DNA of 44,100 nt from Clostridia bacterium (GTDB lineage: Bacteria; Bacillota; Clostridia; Oscillospirales; CAG-272), in assembly GCA_017411805.1 (NCBI GenBank), contig JAFQPI010000067.1, positions 1 through 44,100 of the forward strand. The letters are read 5' to 3'. Each line of letters begins with the position of its first letter. Positions within the stretch are counted from its first letter, which is position 1. Positions 32,577 to 40,158 of the stretch are shown here, in pieces. The position numbers and the translations under genes are program-made. The notes beneath the pieces are model-generated. The model ran no database searches and was not told where the DNA came from. It saw only the letters and a program-made list of their open reading frames with translations.

Positions 32577-32750
32577 TTATTTCTCCTTGGAGTTTTTATT
32601 TTTATTTTTATTAAAAACCGTGATACCGATGATCGCGCTGACAACGAGAAGAGCCGCAAGCGCGATGATCCACCATGTGTTTTCCAATGCAATAATAATT
32701 ACGTCGATGGGCGAGATGGCTACGTCAAGTGCGAAGGCCGGGAGTTTCAT
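32577..32750 (-). CDS. Small single-pass membrane protein, 57 residues
   Basis: Short gene with AAGGAG upstream and ATG at 32750. The N terminus MKLPAFALDVAISPIDV is followed by one helix (about 26-46, WWIIALAALLVVSAIIGITVF) and an Asn/Lys-rich tail ending KEK. Its ATG shares one base with the stop codon of the preceding gene (TAATG), and the next gene starts 2 bases after its stop. I know no family for it. The paired layout with the 54-residue protein suggests a small membrane complex; that is inferred. Confidence 0.75.
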   Translation of the reverse strand: MKLPAFALDVAISPIDVIIIALENTWWIIALAALLVVSAIIGITVFNKNKNKNSKEK

Positions 32751-32914
32751 TAATTATTCTCCTTTTTTGTTTTTTTCTTTTTGATTATTGCGACCAAGGC
32801 GGTTGCAACGGCTGTTACGGCTACAATGGCTCCGACGGCAATACCGAGTACAAGAACTATCTCAAACGGAATACCGGGAATCGGAGAAGCTACGCCGTCA
32901 AGTATGAAATACAT
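32750..32914 (-). CDS. Small single-pass membrane protein, 54 residues
   Basis: Short gene with TAGGAGGT 6 bases before ATG at 32914. The N terminus MYFILDGVASPIPGIPF is followed by one strongly hydrophobic helix (about 19-44) and a Lys-rich tail (KKKKTKKENN). It overlaps the next small gene by one base and begins 11 bases after the stop of the 115-residue membrane protein. No family recognised. The ribosome binding site and tight spacing make it a credible gene in spite of its size. Confidence 0.75.
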   Translation of the reverse strand: MYFILDGVASPIPGIPFEIVLVLGIAVGAIVAVTAVATALVAIIKKKKTKKENN

Positions 32915-32925
32915 GATAATACCTC

Positions 32926-33273
32926 CTAAAACAATGCAAGCAGTGACGAGCCCAAAACGAGCGACGCGGAGTTAGTGACAATTGTAATGACCATAGATTT
33001 CCTTTGCGGAATATCACATAAAATCCGAATGAGAAGCCCCTCGCCAACAAAGACCGCAATTTCTCCGATTATCAAAGCTGTCAGATAAACCGCGTAGCTT
33101 TCTGTCAGCGAGAAAAGAATCATTAAAATTACGTTTATGGCGGGATTGGTCAGTAAGTTGATCAGAAATAGCGGAATTATCGCGCTTTTTGAATTAATTA
33201 TCAGAGCACCGATAGGTATTTCAATGATAAGCGTTAACAAAAGGGCGACGATGAGCGTTGCTGCGGGACTCAT
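32926..33273 (-). CDS. Hypothetical multi-pass membrane protein, 115 residues
   Basis: About four membrane helices covering most of the protein (LIVALLLTLIIEIPIGALII, ILMILFSLTESYAVYLTALIIGEIAVFVGEGLLI). Charged residues in the helices (Glu in EIPIG, ESY, GEIAVFVGEG) are notable and could line a conduction path or bind a partner. It overlaps the end of the MFS-like gene by 4 bases (ATGA). I do not recognise the family. Confidence 0.7.
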   Translation of the reverse strand: MSPAATLIVALLLTLIIEIPIGALIINSKSAIIPLFLINLLTNPAINVILMILFSLTESYAVYLTALIIGEIAVFVGEGLLIRILCDIPQRKSMVITIVTNSASLVLGSSLLALF

Positions 33274-34337
33274 TTCTTTACCGGAACGCGCACGTCATCC
33301 GTCGTAAGGAAGACGGCAACTGCGGCAATAAGTGAGAGAAGCGGTATGATGACCGTCGCGGTGGATGTCTCGATCGCAAGGACGGTATCAATAAAGTATC
33401 CGATGAAGAGTGCAAGTGTGGTAAGTCCGAAGACGAATCCCTCGTGTCCCTGAAGCTTGCGTGCGGCTCCCACAAGCGTTATCGGCATTGCGATATTGAA
33501 AAAGAGGGTGGCGGCAAGGAAGAACAGATTTGATTCGGCTCCGAGATAAAAGAGCGGAACGCAGAGGAGGAGCGATACGGTTGCAACCCGGCGAGCACCA
33601 AGCAGATCGGCAAGGATACCTCCCGCGAGCTTTCCCGCGAAGGATGCCGCCGCGATAAGCAGCAGGATCAGCGAAGAATCGCTTTCCGGACGAATTGCCG
33701 CAAATCCCGCGTATGAGCGAATGAGAATTGCAAAGAAAAGCAGGATAAGCACAGGAAGTGCGGAAGAAACGATCGCTTTCGGCGGGATTTTTGTTTTGGA
33801 ATTTTCAATAGGCTCGGGAACTTTAACACTGTGTCGCTCGCCCTTGCAGAATACCCATACGGCAACAGCAGCAAATATCAGTAAAGCGGCGAAATGAATA
33901 GGCGAGAGGAAAAGCTTTTCGCCGAACTTGCATCCGAGGGCAATTCCGAGCGCACCCGTCGAGACGAATATTCCCGCGCGCGCCATTCCTCGGCTCTCGC
34001 AGATCGAGTCTATGCCTCCGCCAACGTGGAAGCAGGCATTTCCGAGACCGATAATGCAAACGGTAAGCGTGGGGTTTTCAGCACCGACAAAAAGACCGAG
34101 GGCTGTCGCCGTTATGCCGACAACGGCAAAGATTCTGCCGTTTGATCTCACTTTGTCGGCGAGAGCACCGAAAGCGTGCTGTGTTGCAAACGCAAGTAGG
34201 TTGTATAAGAGAAAAAGGAAGGCTACCGATTCGGTTTCGATCGCACCCTCGGTGTACATTGAGTAGAGTATATATCCGCAGGCAAAATCAACGAGCATAT
34301 GCGCCGCGGCGTAAGTGATGAGTGAAGTGTTTTTCAT
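33270..34337 (-). CDS. MFS-like transporter
   Basis: A 355-residue integral membrane protein with about 11-12 helices and an MFS-type loop GALADKVRSNGR after helix 2 (D-x-x-G-x-R/K like), and a second GGILADLLGARRV between helices 8 and 9. It is shorter than typical 400-residue MFS proteins because loops are short. A Lys/Pro-rich central loop (about residues 170-190) joins the halves. The gene start shares one base with the anti-sigma stop (TAATG). Substrate unknown; linkage to a sigma/anti-sigma pair suggests regulated export or uptake. Confidence 0.78.
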   Translation of the reverse strand: MKNTSLITYAAAHMLVDFACGYILYSMYTEGAIETESVAFLFLLYNLLAFATQHAFGALADKVRSNGRIFAVVGITATALGLFVGAENPTLTVCIIGLGNACFHVGGGIDSICESRGMARAGIFVSTGALGIALGCKFGEKLFLSPIHFAALLIFAAVAVWVFCKGERHSVKVPEPIENSKTKIPPKAIVSSALPVLILLFFAILIRSYAGFAAIRPESDSSLILLLIAAASFAGKLAGGILADLLGARRVATVSLLLCVPLFYLGAESNLFFLAATLFFNIAMPITLVGAARKLQGHEGFVFGLTTLALFIGYFIDTVLAIETSTATVIIPLLSLIAAVAVFLTTDDVRVPVKK

Positions 34338-35221
34338 TATTTCTTATTTTCTTTATTTGATGAATGTGTTCTTATCGAAGAAAGCGATATCAGAAACGCG
34401 ATAAACGAGGCTACCGCAAGAAGTCCCGACACTATGAGGAGAGCCAGAGTGATTTCTTCTCCGCCCGGTCTTGCTGAAGGTACTCCTTCGGGAGATGCAA
34501 CGGGATGCGTCTCACTTTTTTCCGCGTCGGCGGCATTTTCAAGTCTGTCTGAGATATTCGAATTGTTTGTCATGACATCGGGCGCGGGATTCGCGGGCGC
34601 ATCGGTAGAAGAATACTCGTAATCGTTCTTGTCATTCGGTGCAACCTCCTCGGGTTCGGCGCACGTTTCATCGGGCGTGGGGGCTGCGTCCTCGGGAGAG
34701 TTTTCGTCGTACTCCGGCGAAGACAGCGCAGGCTCCTCGATGACCGGATAAGTATAACCTTCATCCTCGCCCTTTTCGGGGGCGTTTACGGAGCCGTTGA
34801 AGGAGGGCAGCATCGCTGAGGGATCGGTTGCAGCTTCGGACATCGGGCAGTCGGGCGGAAGTTTCGATTCACTCTTCCGATTTCCGGGCAACATCAGAAA
34901 GACGGCTGTGCAGCAGAGACAGAGAAGCATGCATGCGGCGGATATCGCACCGAGACGGAATATTTTTCGTTTTGAGCCGACGTTCTTAGCTTTTTTATCT
35001 TCGTTGACCGATTCAATTATGCGCTCGTGAAGACCGACGGGAAACTCCAACGCAGCGGATCGGGTCATGTTTCTGAGAGCGATAGAGAAACGAAGCGATT
35101 GACGGCAATCCTCGCAGGTCGAAAGATGCGCCTCAAGCTTGCGTACGTCGTCGTCACTCAGCAGACCGTCGATATAATCATCGATCATAAAATCGTATTT
35201 TTTGCATGAGTGCTTTGACAT
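34337..35221 (-). CDS. Zinc-finger (zf-HC2) anti-sigma factor with two membrane helices
   Basis: A 294-residue protein. The N-terminal zinc-binding anti-sigma domain has the H-x3-C-x2-C motif (His32, Cys36, Cys39 in LEAHLSTCEDC). A first helix spans about 90-111, then a long acidic, Pro/Ser/Glu/Asp-rich outer segment, and a second helix near 258-280 with a basic tail inside. It should hold the sigma factor encoded upstream until a signal releases it. Two helices instead of one is unusual among short zf-HC2 proteins. AAGGAG lies before the ATG. Confidence 0.88.
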   Translation of the reverse strand: MSKHSCKKYDFMIDDYIDGLLSDDDVRKLEAHLSTCEDCRQSLRFSIALRNMTRSAALEFPVGLHERIIESVNEDKKAKNVGSKRKIFRLGAISAACMLLCLCCTAVFLMLPGNRKSESKLPPDCPMSEAATDPSAMLPSFNGSVNAPEKGEDEGYTYPVIEEPALSSPEYDENSPEDAAPTPDETCAEPEEVAPNDKNDYEYSSTDAPANPAPDVMTNNSNISDRLENAADAEKSETHPVASPEGVPSARPGGEEITLALLIVSGLLAVASFIAFLISLSSIRTHSSNKENKK

Positions 35222-35299
35222 GATAACTCCTTTCCGATATTTTATTTATCGTATATAAAGACGAAGCTTTCAATGAAAAGTTTCGGATAAATATCTGAT

Positions 35300-35881
35300 T
35301 TAAAGAATGTTTTTTTCAATTATGAGAGCGCGAAGCCTTTCTCTTGCGCGGAAGAGGCGGGATTTTACGCTTCCCTCGGGGATCTCCAGAATGGAGGCAA
35401 TCTCGTGGTAAGCGAGACCGTCGATATCGCGCATAACGATTAGCTCGCGCATGGGAGGCGGAAGCGCGGAGATACATTCGCGCACAGTTTCGATCGTCAG
35501 CCTGCGAATGAACGCCTCGTCGGGGCGAATATCGGGATCGTGATCGACGATATCACGCTCAAATTCGCCGTCAGCAGTCAGAATAACGGTATCACTGCCC
35601 GGAGTCCTGTTCCTTTTTCGGATCAGATCTATTGAGAGATTTCTTGCAATTCTGAATATGTAGCTCTTTGCGGATTCTCCCTTGTAATCGGGGAGCGAAC
35701 GCCATAAGCGCAGATATGTCTCCTGCGTAAGATCCTCCGCATCCTCGTTTGATTTTACTATCGAGAGAGATAGGTTATAGATCTGCTTTTCGGTTTGACG
35801 GACTATATGCTCAAATGCGGTGCCGTCGCCTTTTTTGGCAAGCAAAAAAAGATCCTCAAGATTGTATTCTTCGTATCTCAC
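35300..35881 (-). CDS. ECF sigma factor (SigW/RpoE-like)
   Basis: A 193-residue ECF sigma factor. Region 2 shows YNLSLSIVKSNEDAEDLTQETYLRLWRSL and region 4 shows MRELIVMRDIDGLAYHEIASILEIPEGSVKSRLFRARERL, the standard ECF pattern and quite different from the three tandem sigma factors. I placed the start at the GTG at 35881, 7 bases after AAGGAGGT; the GTG at 35890 overlaps that site. The anti-sigma factor follows 78 bases downstream. Probably autoregulated, but I could not define its promoter. Confidence 0.92.
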   Translation of the reverse strand: MRYEEYNLEDLFLLAKKGDGTAFEHIVRQTEKQIYNLSLSIVKSNEDAEDLTQETYLRLWRSLPDYKGESAKSYIFRIARNLSIDLIRKRNRTPGSDTVILTADGEFERDIVDHDPDIRPDEAFIRRLTIETVRECISALPPPMRELIVMRDIDGLAYHEIASILEIPEGSVKSRLFRARERLRALIIEKNIL

Positions 35882-35912
35882 GGACGGCACCTCCTTTTTT
35901 ATGCTTTTTAGC

Positions 35913-35939
35913 CAATTGTAAAACGCAGTTTTACAATTG
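35913..35939. promoter_or_regulatory. Perfect 12-base inverted repeat between dusB and the sigma gene
   Basis: Arms CAATTGTAAAAC and GTTTTACAATTG around GCA. It begins 6 bases after the dusB stop. No T tract follows on the minus strand, so it is a poor terminator; it could be an operator for the sigma operon or an mRNA end structure. Confidence 0.6.
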
Positions 35940-35944
35940 ATCGG

Positions 35945-36964
35945 TTATTCCTCTTCCTCGTCGGATTTGGTAAATGCTCTTATCAGAGCGTCCTCAGCCT
36001 CTGCGGCGGTCATTGAGTTCATGAAATCGAATCGCGCGCGGGTAGCACCGCGGATGCCTCTGAAATAATGCGAGACGACTATCTTTGCCTCTGCAAGGCC
36101 CCGCCTTTCTCCTTTGTGAGCGATCGCCATGGCAAGATGACGCTGTGCCATCTGCATGACTTCTTCCTTCGGCGGATATGAATACTCCTTGCCGTCAAGA
36201 GTTGCGGCGATCTGTGAGAAGAGCCAGGGGTTGCCCATCGCGCCCCTCGCAAGAGCAAGACCGTCGCAGCCCGTCTCTCTTTTCATCTTCTCGGCGTGCT
36301 TGGCGTTGAAGAGGTCGCCGTTACCGATGACGGGGACATTTACCGCGCTCTTGACCTCTCCGATGATCGAAAGGTCAACTCCGGGGGAATAAAACTGATC
36401 GCGCGTTCTGCCGTGAACGCAGATGGCAGATGCTCCCGCGCTTTCGGCGGCAAGCGCACATTCGACTGCGTTTTTGCTTTCCTTGCTCCATCCTGCGCGT
36501 ATTTTGACGGTGATGGGCAGAGAAGATGCTTTTACAACAGCCTCGGTGATGCGGTGTATCAGCTCCGGGTTTTTCATGAGAGCGCTTCCGTCACCGCTCT
36601 GAACTACCTTTTTTACAGGGCAGCCCATATTGATATCGATCGCGTCGGGACGTGCGCCCTCAAAGCCTCGGTATGCACTGTTTGATATAAGCCGTGCCGC
36701 CTCAGCCATGAATTCGACGTCCGAGCCGAAGATCTGAACAGCCGTCGGAATAGCTCCTTTCTCGATGTTGCAGAGAAGCGCGGTCTTGACGGGGATGCTC
36801 GGGCGAGACTCCTGCTCGAATACGATCGCTTTTGCCGAGACCATCTCGGTTACTGCGTATTCACATCCGAACTCGGCGCATATATGCCGCATCGTTCGGT
36901 CTGTGACTCCCGCCATCGGCGCAAGCATAAGACCGTAGGGCAGTTCGGTATTTCCTATTTTCAT
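35945..36964 (-). CDS. dusB: tRNA dihydrouridine synthase
   Basis: A 339-residue FMN enzyme that reduces uridine to dihydrouridine in tRNA. Motifs are LMLAPMAGVTDRTMR, TEMVSAKA, QIFGSD, DINMGCPVKKVVQSGDGSALM (catalytic Cys), KIRAGW, VHGRTRDQFYSPGVD (FMN-binding) and GNGDLF, then GLALARGAMGNPWLF. I chose the ATG at 36964, which overlaps the stop of the SGNH gene by ATGA; an upstream in-frame reading to 36997 lies inside that gene. The DusB assignment rather than DusA/C rests on overall Bacillota similarity. Confidence 0.93.
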   Translation of the reverse strand: MKIGNTELPYGLMLAPMAGVTDRTMRHICAEFGCEYAVTEMVSAKAIVFEQESRPSIPVKTALLCNIEKGAIPTAVQIFGSDVEFMAEAARLISNSAYRGFEGARPDAIDINMGCPVKKVVQSGDGSALMKNPELIHRITEAVVKASSLPITVKIRAGWSKESKNAVECALAAESAGASAICVHGRTRDQFYSPGVDLSIIGEVKSAVNVPVIGNGDLFNAKHAEKMKRETGCDGLALARGAMGNPWLFSQIAATLDGKEYSYPPKEEVMQMAQRHLAMAIAHKGERRGLAEAKIVVSHYFRGIRGATRARFDFMNSMTAAEAEDALIRAFTKSDEEEE

Positions 36965-37623
36965 TCCTTTTCGTTGTATGCGAGAGCAAGTCTGCATGCG
37001 ATCGAGTGGATCGCGGCAGCCGTTTTGGTGTCGATGCCGATGGAGGCGTGGGGTTCGTCACCGTCATTGACTCGAAGCGCGCGTCGACGTTCAGTGACGG
37101 CGTAGAAGATCGAAGCGGCGGCAAGGTAAGAGCCTGTGGGAGTTGCGTGATTTCCATCCTCGCGGTAGAGCTCGGGAGCGGGGCGACGGCGGAGAACGCT
37201 CTGCCACACCTCACCCGCGGGAGCAACTTTGCCGTTCATATACTTAGCAAGTTCGACGTTTGCGTTCGTCAGAGCGGGCTGATCCTTCTTTTTGCCTCTG
37301 TTTGACCATACCATATAGAGAATGGGCTTGGAGTCTGTCTTTGAGATGAATTCGTCGTATATCTTCTTGCCGTTCTCAAGATAGGATTCGGGGTCGAAAT
37401 TCGAAGCCTTGCTTTGGAGAACTATATAGTCGTATCCGCCGTATAAAATATTGAAGCGGGTCTGCTTCTGCTCATAATGCCAATCAAGGCACTTGCCGCC
37501 CTGAGTCAGCATAGTGACCTCGGCATCAAGCCCTGCGGCTGCAAAAATATTCTTGGCGATCTCTGGCATGTCGTTGTAATATGTGTGGCTGTTACCGATG
37601 AAGAGAATCCTGATCTTTGACAT
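36961..37623 (-). CDS. SGNH/GDSL-like hydrolase
   Basis: A 220-residue protein of the SGNH fold: block I FIGNSHTYYNDMP (Ser is the expected nucleophile), block II QGGKCLDWHY (Gly), block III-like IVLQSKASN, and block V EDGNHATPTGSYLAA (Asp and His). No signal peptide. Family members remove acyl or acetyl groups from sugars or lipids. It is the first gene of the minus-strand train, with promoter at 37691-37719 and dusB overlapping its end. Confidence 0.82.
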   Translation of the reverse strand: MSKIRILFIGNSHTYYNDMPEIAKNIFAAAGLDAEVTMLTQGGKCLDWHYEQKQTRFNILYGGYDYIVLQSKASNFDPESYLENGKKIYDEFISKTDSKPILYMVWSNRGKKKDQPALTNANVELAKYMNGKVAPAGEVWQSVLRRRPAPELYREDGNHATPTGSYLAAASIFYAVTERRRALRVNDGDEPHASIGIDTKTAAAIHSIACRLALAYNEKE

Positions 37624-37663
37624 GATTTTATTTCCTTTGTTTGGTTTATTTATTGAATTATAT

Positions 37664-37719
37664 CACTTAAATGCATTAAGTGTTATTAATATAATACCAT
37701 ATTATAGCCGTCAAGTCAA
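37664..37719 (-). promoter_or_regulatory. Promoter and inverted repeat upstream of the SGNH-dusB genes
   Basis: Minus strand: TTGACT (37719-37714), 17-base spacer, TATTAT (37696-37691). Downstream lies an inverted repeat CACTTAA-ATGCA-TTAAGTG (37664-37682) in the early transcribed region, a possible operator. Confidence 0.7.
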
Positions 37720-37728
37720 GTAAATAAG

Positions 37729-37758
37729 AAAATTTCCGCCCCGAAATGAGGCGGAAAT
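37729..37758 (-). terminator. Terminator of the zinc-ribbon membrane protein gene
   Basis: Stem ATTTCCGCC / GGCGGAAAT followed on the minus strand by TTTTCTTATTT. It starts 3 bases after the stop codon of the gene at 37761. Confidence 0.88.
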
Positions 37759-37760
37759 CA

Positions 37761-38333
37761 TTATTTGACTATCGGATCGAATGGTAGCTCGCTTCCGCAG
37801 AATGAGCATGCTTTTGAACCGAGGGAGAGTATCGCGCCGCAGATGGGGCAAATAACGCTTACAGGTTCGTATTCCTTGTCGGTATCGTTTCTTGGAAAAC
37901 GGCAGAGATTATTTGCTCCTTTGATGTGATAAACACGGTCATTTATACGATATGGAATCTTTTTGGTGAGATGAGCGGGGAGCATCTGCTCAAAGAATAT
38001 ACGTTTGCCGTTGTCACATTCGATAGTCATGCCGACAAAAGTGCGAGTTGTTATCTTTTTGTCGAATGCACTTTCCTTATAATATCTTATTTCCGGTTTG
38101 AGATCGACTATCACCCCCGAGAATGATTTGTCAAAAAAGTATTTGATCAAACCAAAGGATGAAAGAAGAAATACCGAAACGAATAGCAGTAATACAACAG
38201 ATACGATGGGCTCAAATCTTGCGGTTGGTGAGGCGTGATAAAAATAACAGATAGCTCCAAGTACGGCAACTATTATAAACCAGATAGCGAGCTTTCTCAT
38301 ATACGGCTTTCGGATCTTTTGCACAATATCCAT
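37761..38333 (-). CDS. Membrane protein with C-terminal zinc ribbon
   Basis: A 190-residue protein with two membrane helices (about 14-34 and 45-67), then a beta-rich cytoplasmic or surface domain resembling DUF3592-type proteins (FSGVIVDLKPEIRYYKESAF, MTIECDNGKRIFF). The C-terminal zinc ribbon has two CxxC pairs (CPICG and CSFCG). I chose the ATG at 38333, 9 bases after AAAGGA; the TTG upstream overlaps that site. It stands alone with its own promoter and terminator. Function unknown. Confidence 0.75.
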   Translation of the reverse strand: MDIVQKIRKPYMRKLAIWFIIVAVLGAICYFYHASPTARFEPIVSVVLLLFVSVFLLSSFGLIKYFFDKSFSGVIVDLKPEIRYYKESAFDKKITTRTFVGMTIECDNGKRIFFEQMLPAHLTKKIPYRINDRVYHIKGANNLCRFPRNDTDKEYEPVSVICPICGAILSLGSKACSFCGSELPFDPIVK

Positions 38334-38366
38334 ATTACATTGTCCTTTCAAATGACCATTTTATAT

Positions 38367-38395
38367 ATTTTAACATTTCTCATGACGTTTGTCAA
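38367..38395 (-). promoter_or_regulatory. Promoter of the zinc-ribbon membrane protein gene
   Basis: Minus strand: TTGACA (38395-38390), 17-base spacer, TAAAAT (38372-38367). Confidence 0.78.
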
Positions 38396-38477
38396 GCAAA
38401 ATCGTCATTATTTATGAACATTTTGGCTGAAATTGAAGATTTTTTGAATATTTCGCAAAAAAAGTTCAATTTATCTA

Positions 38478-38505
38478 TTGACATTTTCAAAAAAAATGGT
38501 ATAAT
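38478..38505 (+). promoter_or_regulatory. Promoter of the SigH-like gene
   Basis: TTGACA at 38478-38483 and TATAAT at 38500-38505, spacer 16 bases, about 55 bases of leader. Confidence 0.82.
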
Positions 38506-38566
38506 GTGTATAAGAGGAATTATATATGGGCATACTGCGCCCTCAAAGCTTACCGCGGAGGTTTAC

Positions 38567-39163
38567 GTGACACATCATACCGATCCCGAAAAAGATAAGA
38601 GCCTCGTGTCCGCATCTCACATAGGCTTGTTGCTTCTTGCCAAGGAAGGGGATGGGGATGCTTTTGCGCGCCTTGCCGAGGAATACAAGCCGATGCTCGA
38701 TGCCGCACTCGCTCCTCATAAGAGCGAGCTCAATGATCAGGATTTTGACGATCTCCGTCAGGAGGCACTTCTCGCTTTTCACCGCGCGGTTCAGAGCTAC
38801 GAGCTGCTTTACGGCAACGTAAGCTTTGGCCTTTATGCCAAGATCTGCGTAAATAAGGCGATTATTTCTGCGTTCCGCCAGTTTAAGAAGAGCGCGAACG
38901 TAGTTCTTGTTCCCTTGGACGAAATAGAGCCGAACGAGCTTTCCGGGGATGATCCCGCCGAGGCTGTGATCGAGCAGGAAAGCGCATCCGAACTCCGCGC
39001 GTTGATCAGAGAAAATCTCTCAAAGTATGAAAATTCCGTTTGGTGGATGTATTATTCCGGAATGAGCATCGACGAGATCGCAGAAAGCTTGAATACGACC
39101 AAAAAATCCGTTAGTAACGCGATCGCAAGGATCAAAAGAAAATTGCGCGCGCTGTTATCATAA
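38567..39163 (+). CDS. Sigma-70 family sigma factor, SigH-like
   Basis: A 198-residue sigma factor. Region 2 reads FARLAEEYKPMLDAALAPHKSELNDQDFDDLRQEALLAFHRAVQSYE, then SFGLYAKICVNKAIISAFRQFKKS, closest in style to SigH (Spo0H). The region 4 helix-turn-helix is MSIDEIAESLNTTKKSVSNAIARIKRKLR. The start is the GTG at 38567 behind GCGGAGGT; an in-frame reading to 38414 runs through the promoter and is rejected. It is shorter than Bacillus SigH (218 residues) and could be a SigH paralogue. No anti-sigma gene is adjacent. Confidence 0.85.
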   Translation: MTHHTDPEKDKSLVSASHIGLLLLAKEGDGDAFARLAEEYKPMLDAALAPHKSELNDQDFDDLRQEALLAFHRAVQSYELLYGNVSFGLYAKICVNKAIISAFRQFKKSANVVLVPLDEIEPNELSGDDPAEAVIEQESASELRALIRENLSKYENSVWWMYYSGMSIDEIAESLNTTKKSVSNAIARIKRKLRALLS

Positions 39164-39264
39164 AATATGCTCGAATAGCTTAAAAAGAGCGTTGTAATAA
39201 CAAAGGTGGCGGTGTGAGTCCGCCGACGGGCAATTATCACTATTTATTTTTCACGAGGTAGAAC

Positions 39265-39603
39265 ATGTACGACGAAGAAGTCAAGGTCGAAGGTACCGAA
39301 ACCGAAGAAACAGCAGCAGTAGAATACGTTGACGAAACTCTCGTTTGCGTAGAGTGCGGTAATGAGTTTGTATTTACCGCAGGCGAGCAGGCTTTCTATG
39401 CTGAAAAGGGTTACACCAACAAGCCCAAGAGATGCAAGGCTTGCCGCGACGCTAAGAAGAACGCAAACCGTCCCGCAAGACAGTATTTCTACGCAACCTG
39501 CAGCGAGTGCGGTGCTGAGGCTAAGCTCACATTTGAGCCCTCGAGCGACAAGCCCGTTTATTGCAGCGCTTGCTTCGAAAAGAGAAGAAGACCCCAGCAG
39601 TAA
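39265..39603 (+). CDS. Small zinc-ribbon protein with two zinc sites
   Basis: A 112-residue protein. The acidic N-terminal tail (1-25, Glu/Thr-rich) is followed by two zinc ribbons: CVECGNEFVFTAGEQAFYAEKG with RCKACR closing the first (zf-Tbcl type, seen in many Bacillota and plastids), then CSECG...CSACFEKRR for the second. Eight cysteines make two C4 sites. It may act in RNA or protein binding; the role is unknown. GAGGT precedes the ATG. It lies about 100 bases after the SigH-like gene; a GGCGG-TGTGAGT-CCGCC hairpin (about 39207-39223) lies in between. Confidence 0.85.
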   Translation: MYDEEVKVEGTETEETAAVEYVDETLVCVECGNEFVFTAGEQAFYAEKGYTNKPKRCKACRDAKKNANRPARQYFYATCSECGAEAKLTFEPSSDKPVYCSACFEKRRRPQQ

Positions 39604-39624
39604 GTAAAGAGTCTTATCTCCGAC

Positions 39625-39665
39625 GCCATGTAGCCCCGTAAGTCACGGGGCTTGTGGTGCTTTTT
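39625..39665 (+). terminator. Terminator of the zinc-ribbon gene
   Basis: Core stem AGCCCCGT / ACGGGGCT (39632-39652) with a 5-base loop, extended by weaker pairing and followed by CTTTTT. Confidence 0.75.
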
Positions 39666-39702
39666 GAAGTAATAGGAAATAGTGAATAGTGAAAAAGTAA
39701 GG

Positions 39703-39735
39703 AAGCTTTTCGACAAGTCGAAAAGCTTTTTCGAC
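39703..39735 (+). promoter_or_regulatory. Two overlapping, mutually exclusive hairpins upstream of cotJA
   Basis: Hairpin 1: AAGCTTTTCGAC (39703-39714) with GTCGAAAAGCTT (39717-39728). Hairpin 2: GTCGAAAA (39717-39724) with TTTTCGAC (39728-39735). They share the middle segment, so only one can form. The first is followed by T-rich sequence and could terminate. A CATAAAAT near 39762-39769 may be a sporulation-sigma -10, but I found no matching -35. Confidence 0.5.
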
Positions 39736-39801
39736 TTTTTGTGACGTTTTTCTTTCCTTTGCATAAAATGCTATTGAGAACGCAAAGAAAGGAAGGATGA
39801 T

Positions 39802-40158
39802 ATGAACAAATATAATTTTGACCGCACGGGCTTTGAGGTCAACCGTCCCGACGTGCGCCGTGCCAATGCGCGCGCCGAGCATCACGCTAATCAGCATGAG
39901 ATCAAAGGCTCCTACGGTGAGACGCTCAATCGCTCGGGCGGCAGAGTCAGCTTCTCGGGCGAGAATTGCGGCGGATGCGGCACTCACATCAAAAGCCGAT
40001 ACGGACTGACCGACCGTCCCGTAGGCTCGGTATATGCTCCGCTTCAGAATTTTGACGATCTTTACGACCCGGAAAAGGCGCTTGCTCGCGGGACAATGTT
40101 CTCAACCCTCGACCTGCCGCTTGAGGTCTCATCGGGAGGAGGCAGGTGCCGTGGATAA
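39802..40158 (+). CDS. cotJA: Spore coat protein CotJA with N-terminal extension
   Basis: A 118-residue protein. The C-terminal part (VGSVYAPLQNFDDLYDPEKA, GTMFSTLDLPLE) is the CotJA signature. The first about 75 residues are an extension rich in Arg, His, Asn and Gly with a CGGCG motif not seen in the short CotJA of Bacillus. CotJA is part of the spore coat and is needed with CotJB and CotJC for assembly. AGGAAGG precedes the ATG. It overlaps cotJB by 8 bases, so the two are translationally linked. Confidence 0.9.
   Translation: MNKYNFDRTGFEVNRPDVRRANARAEHHANQHEIKGSYGETLNRSGGRVSFSGENCGGCGTHIKSRYGLTDRPVGSVYAPLQNFDDLYDPEKALARGTMFSTLDLPLEVSSGGGRCRG

Noticed and set aside
38414-38566. N-terminal extension of the SigH-like sigma factor
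   Set aside because: It runs through the TTGACA/TATAAT promoter; the GTG at 38567 follows a strong ribosome binding site.
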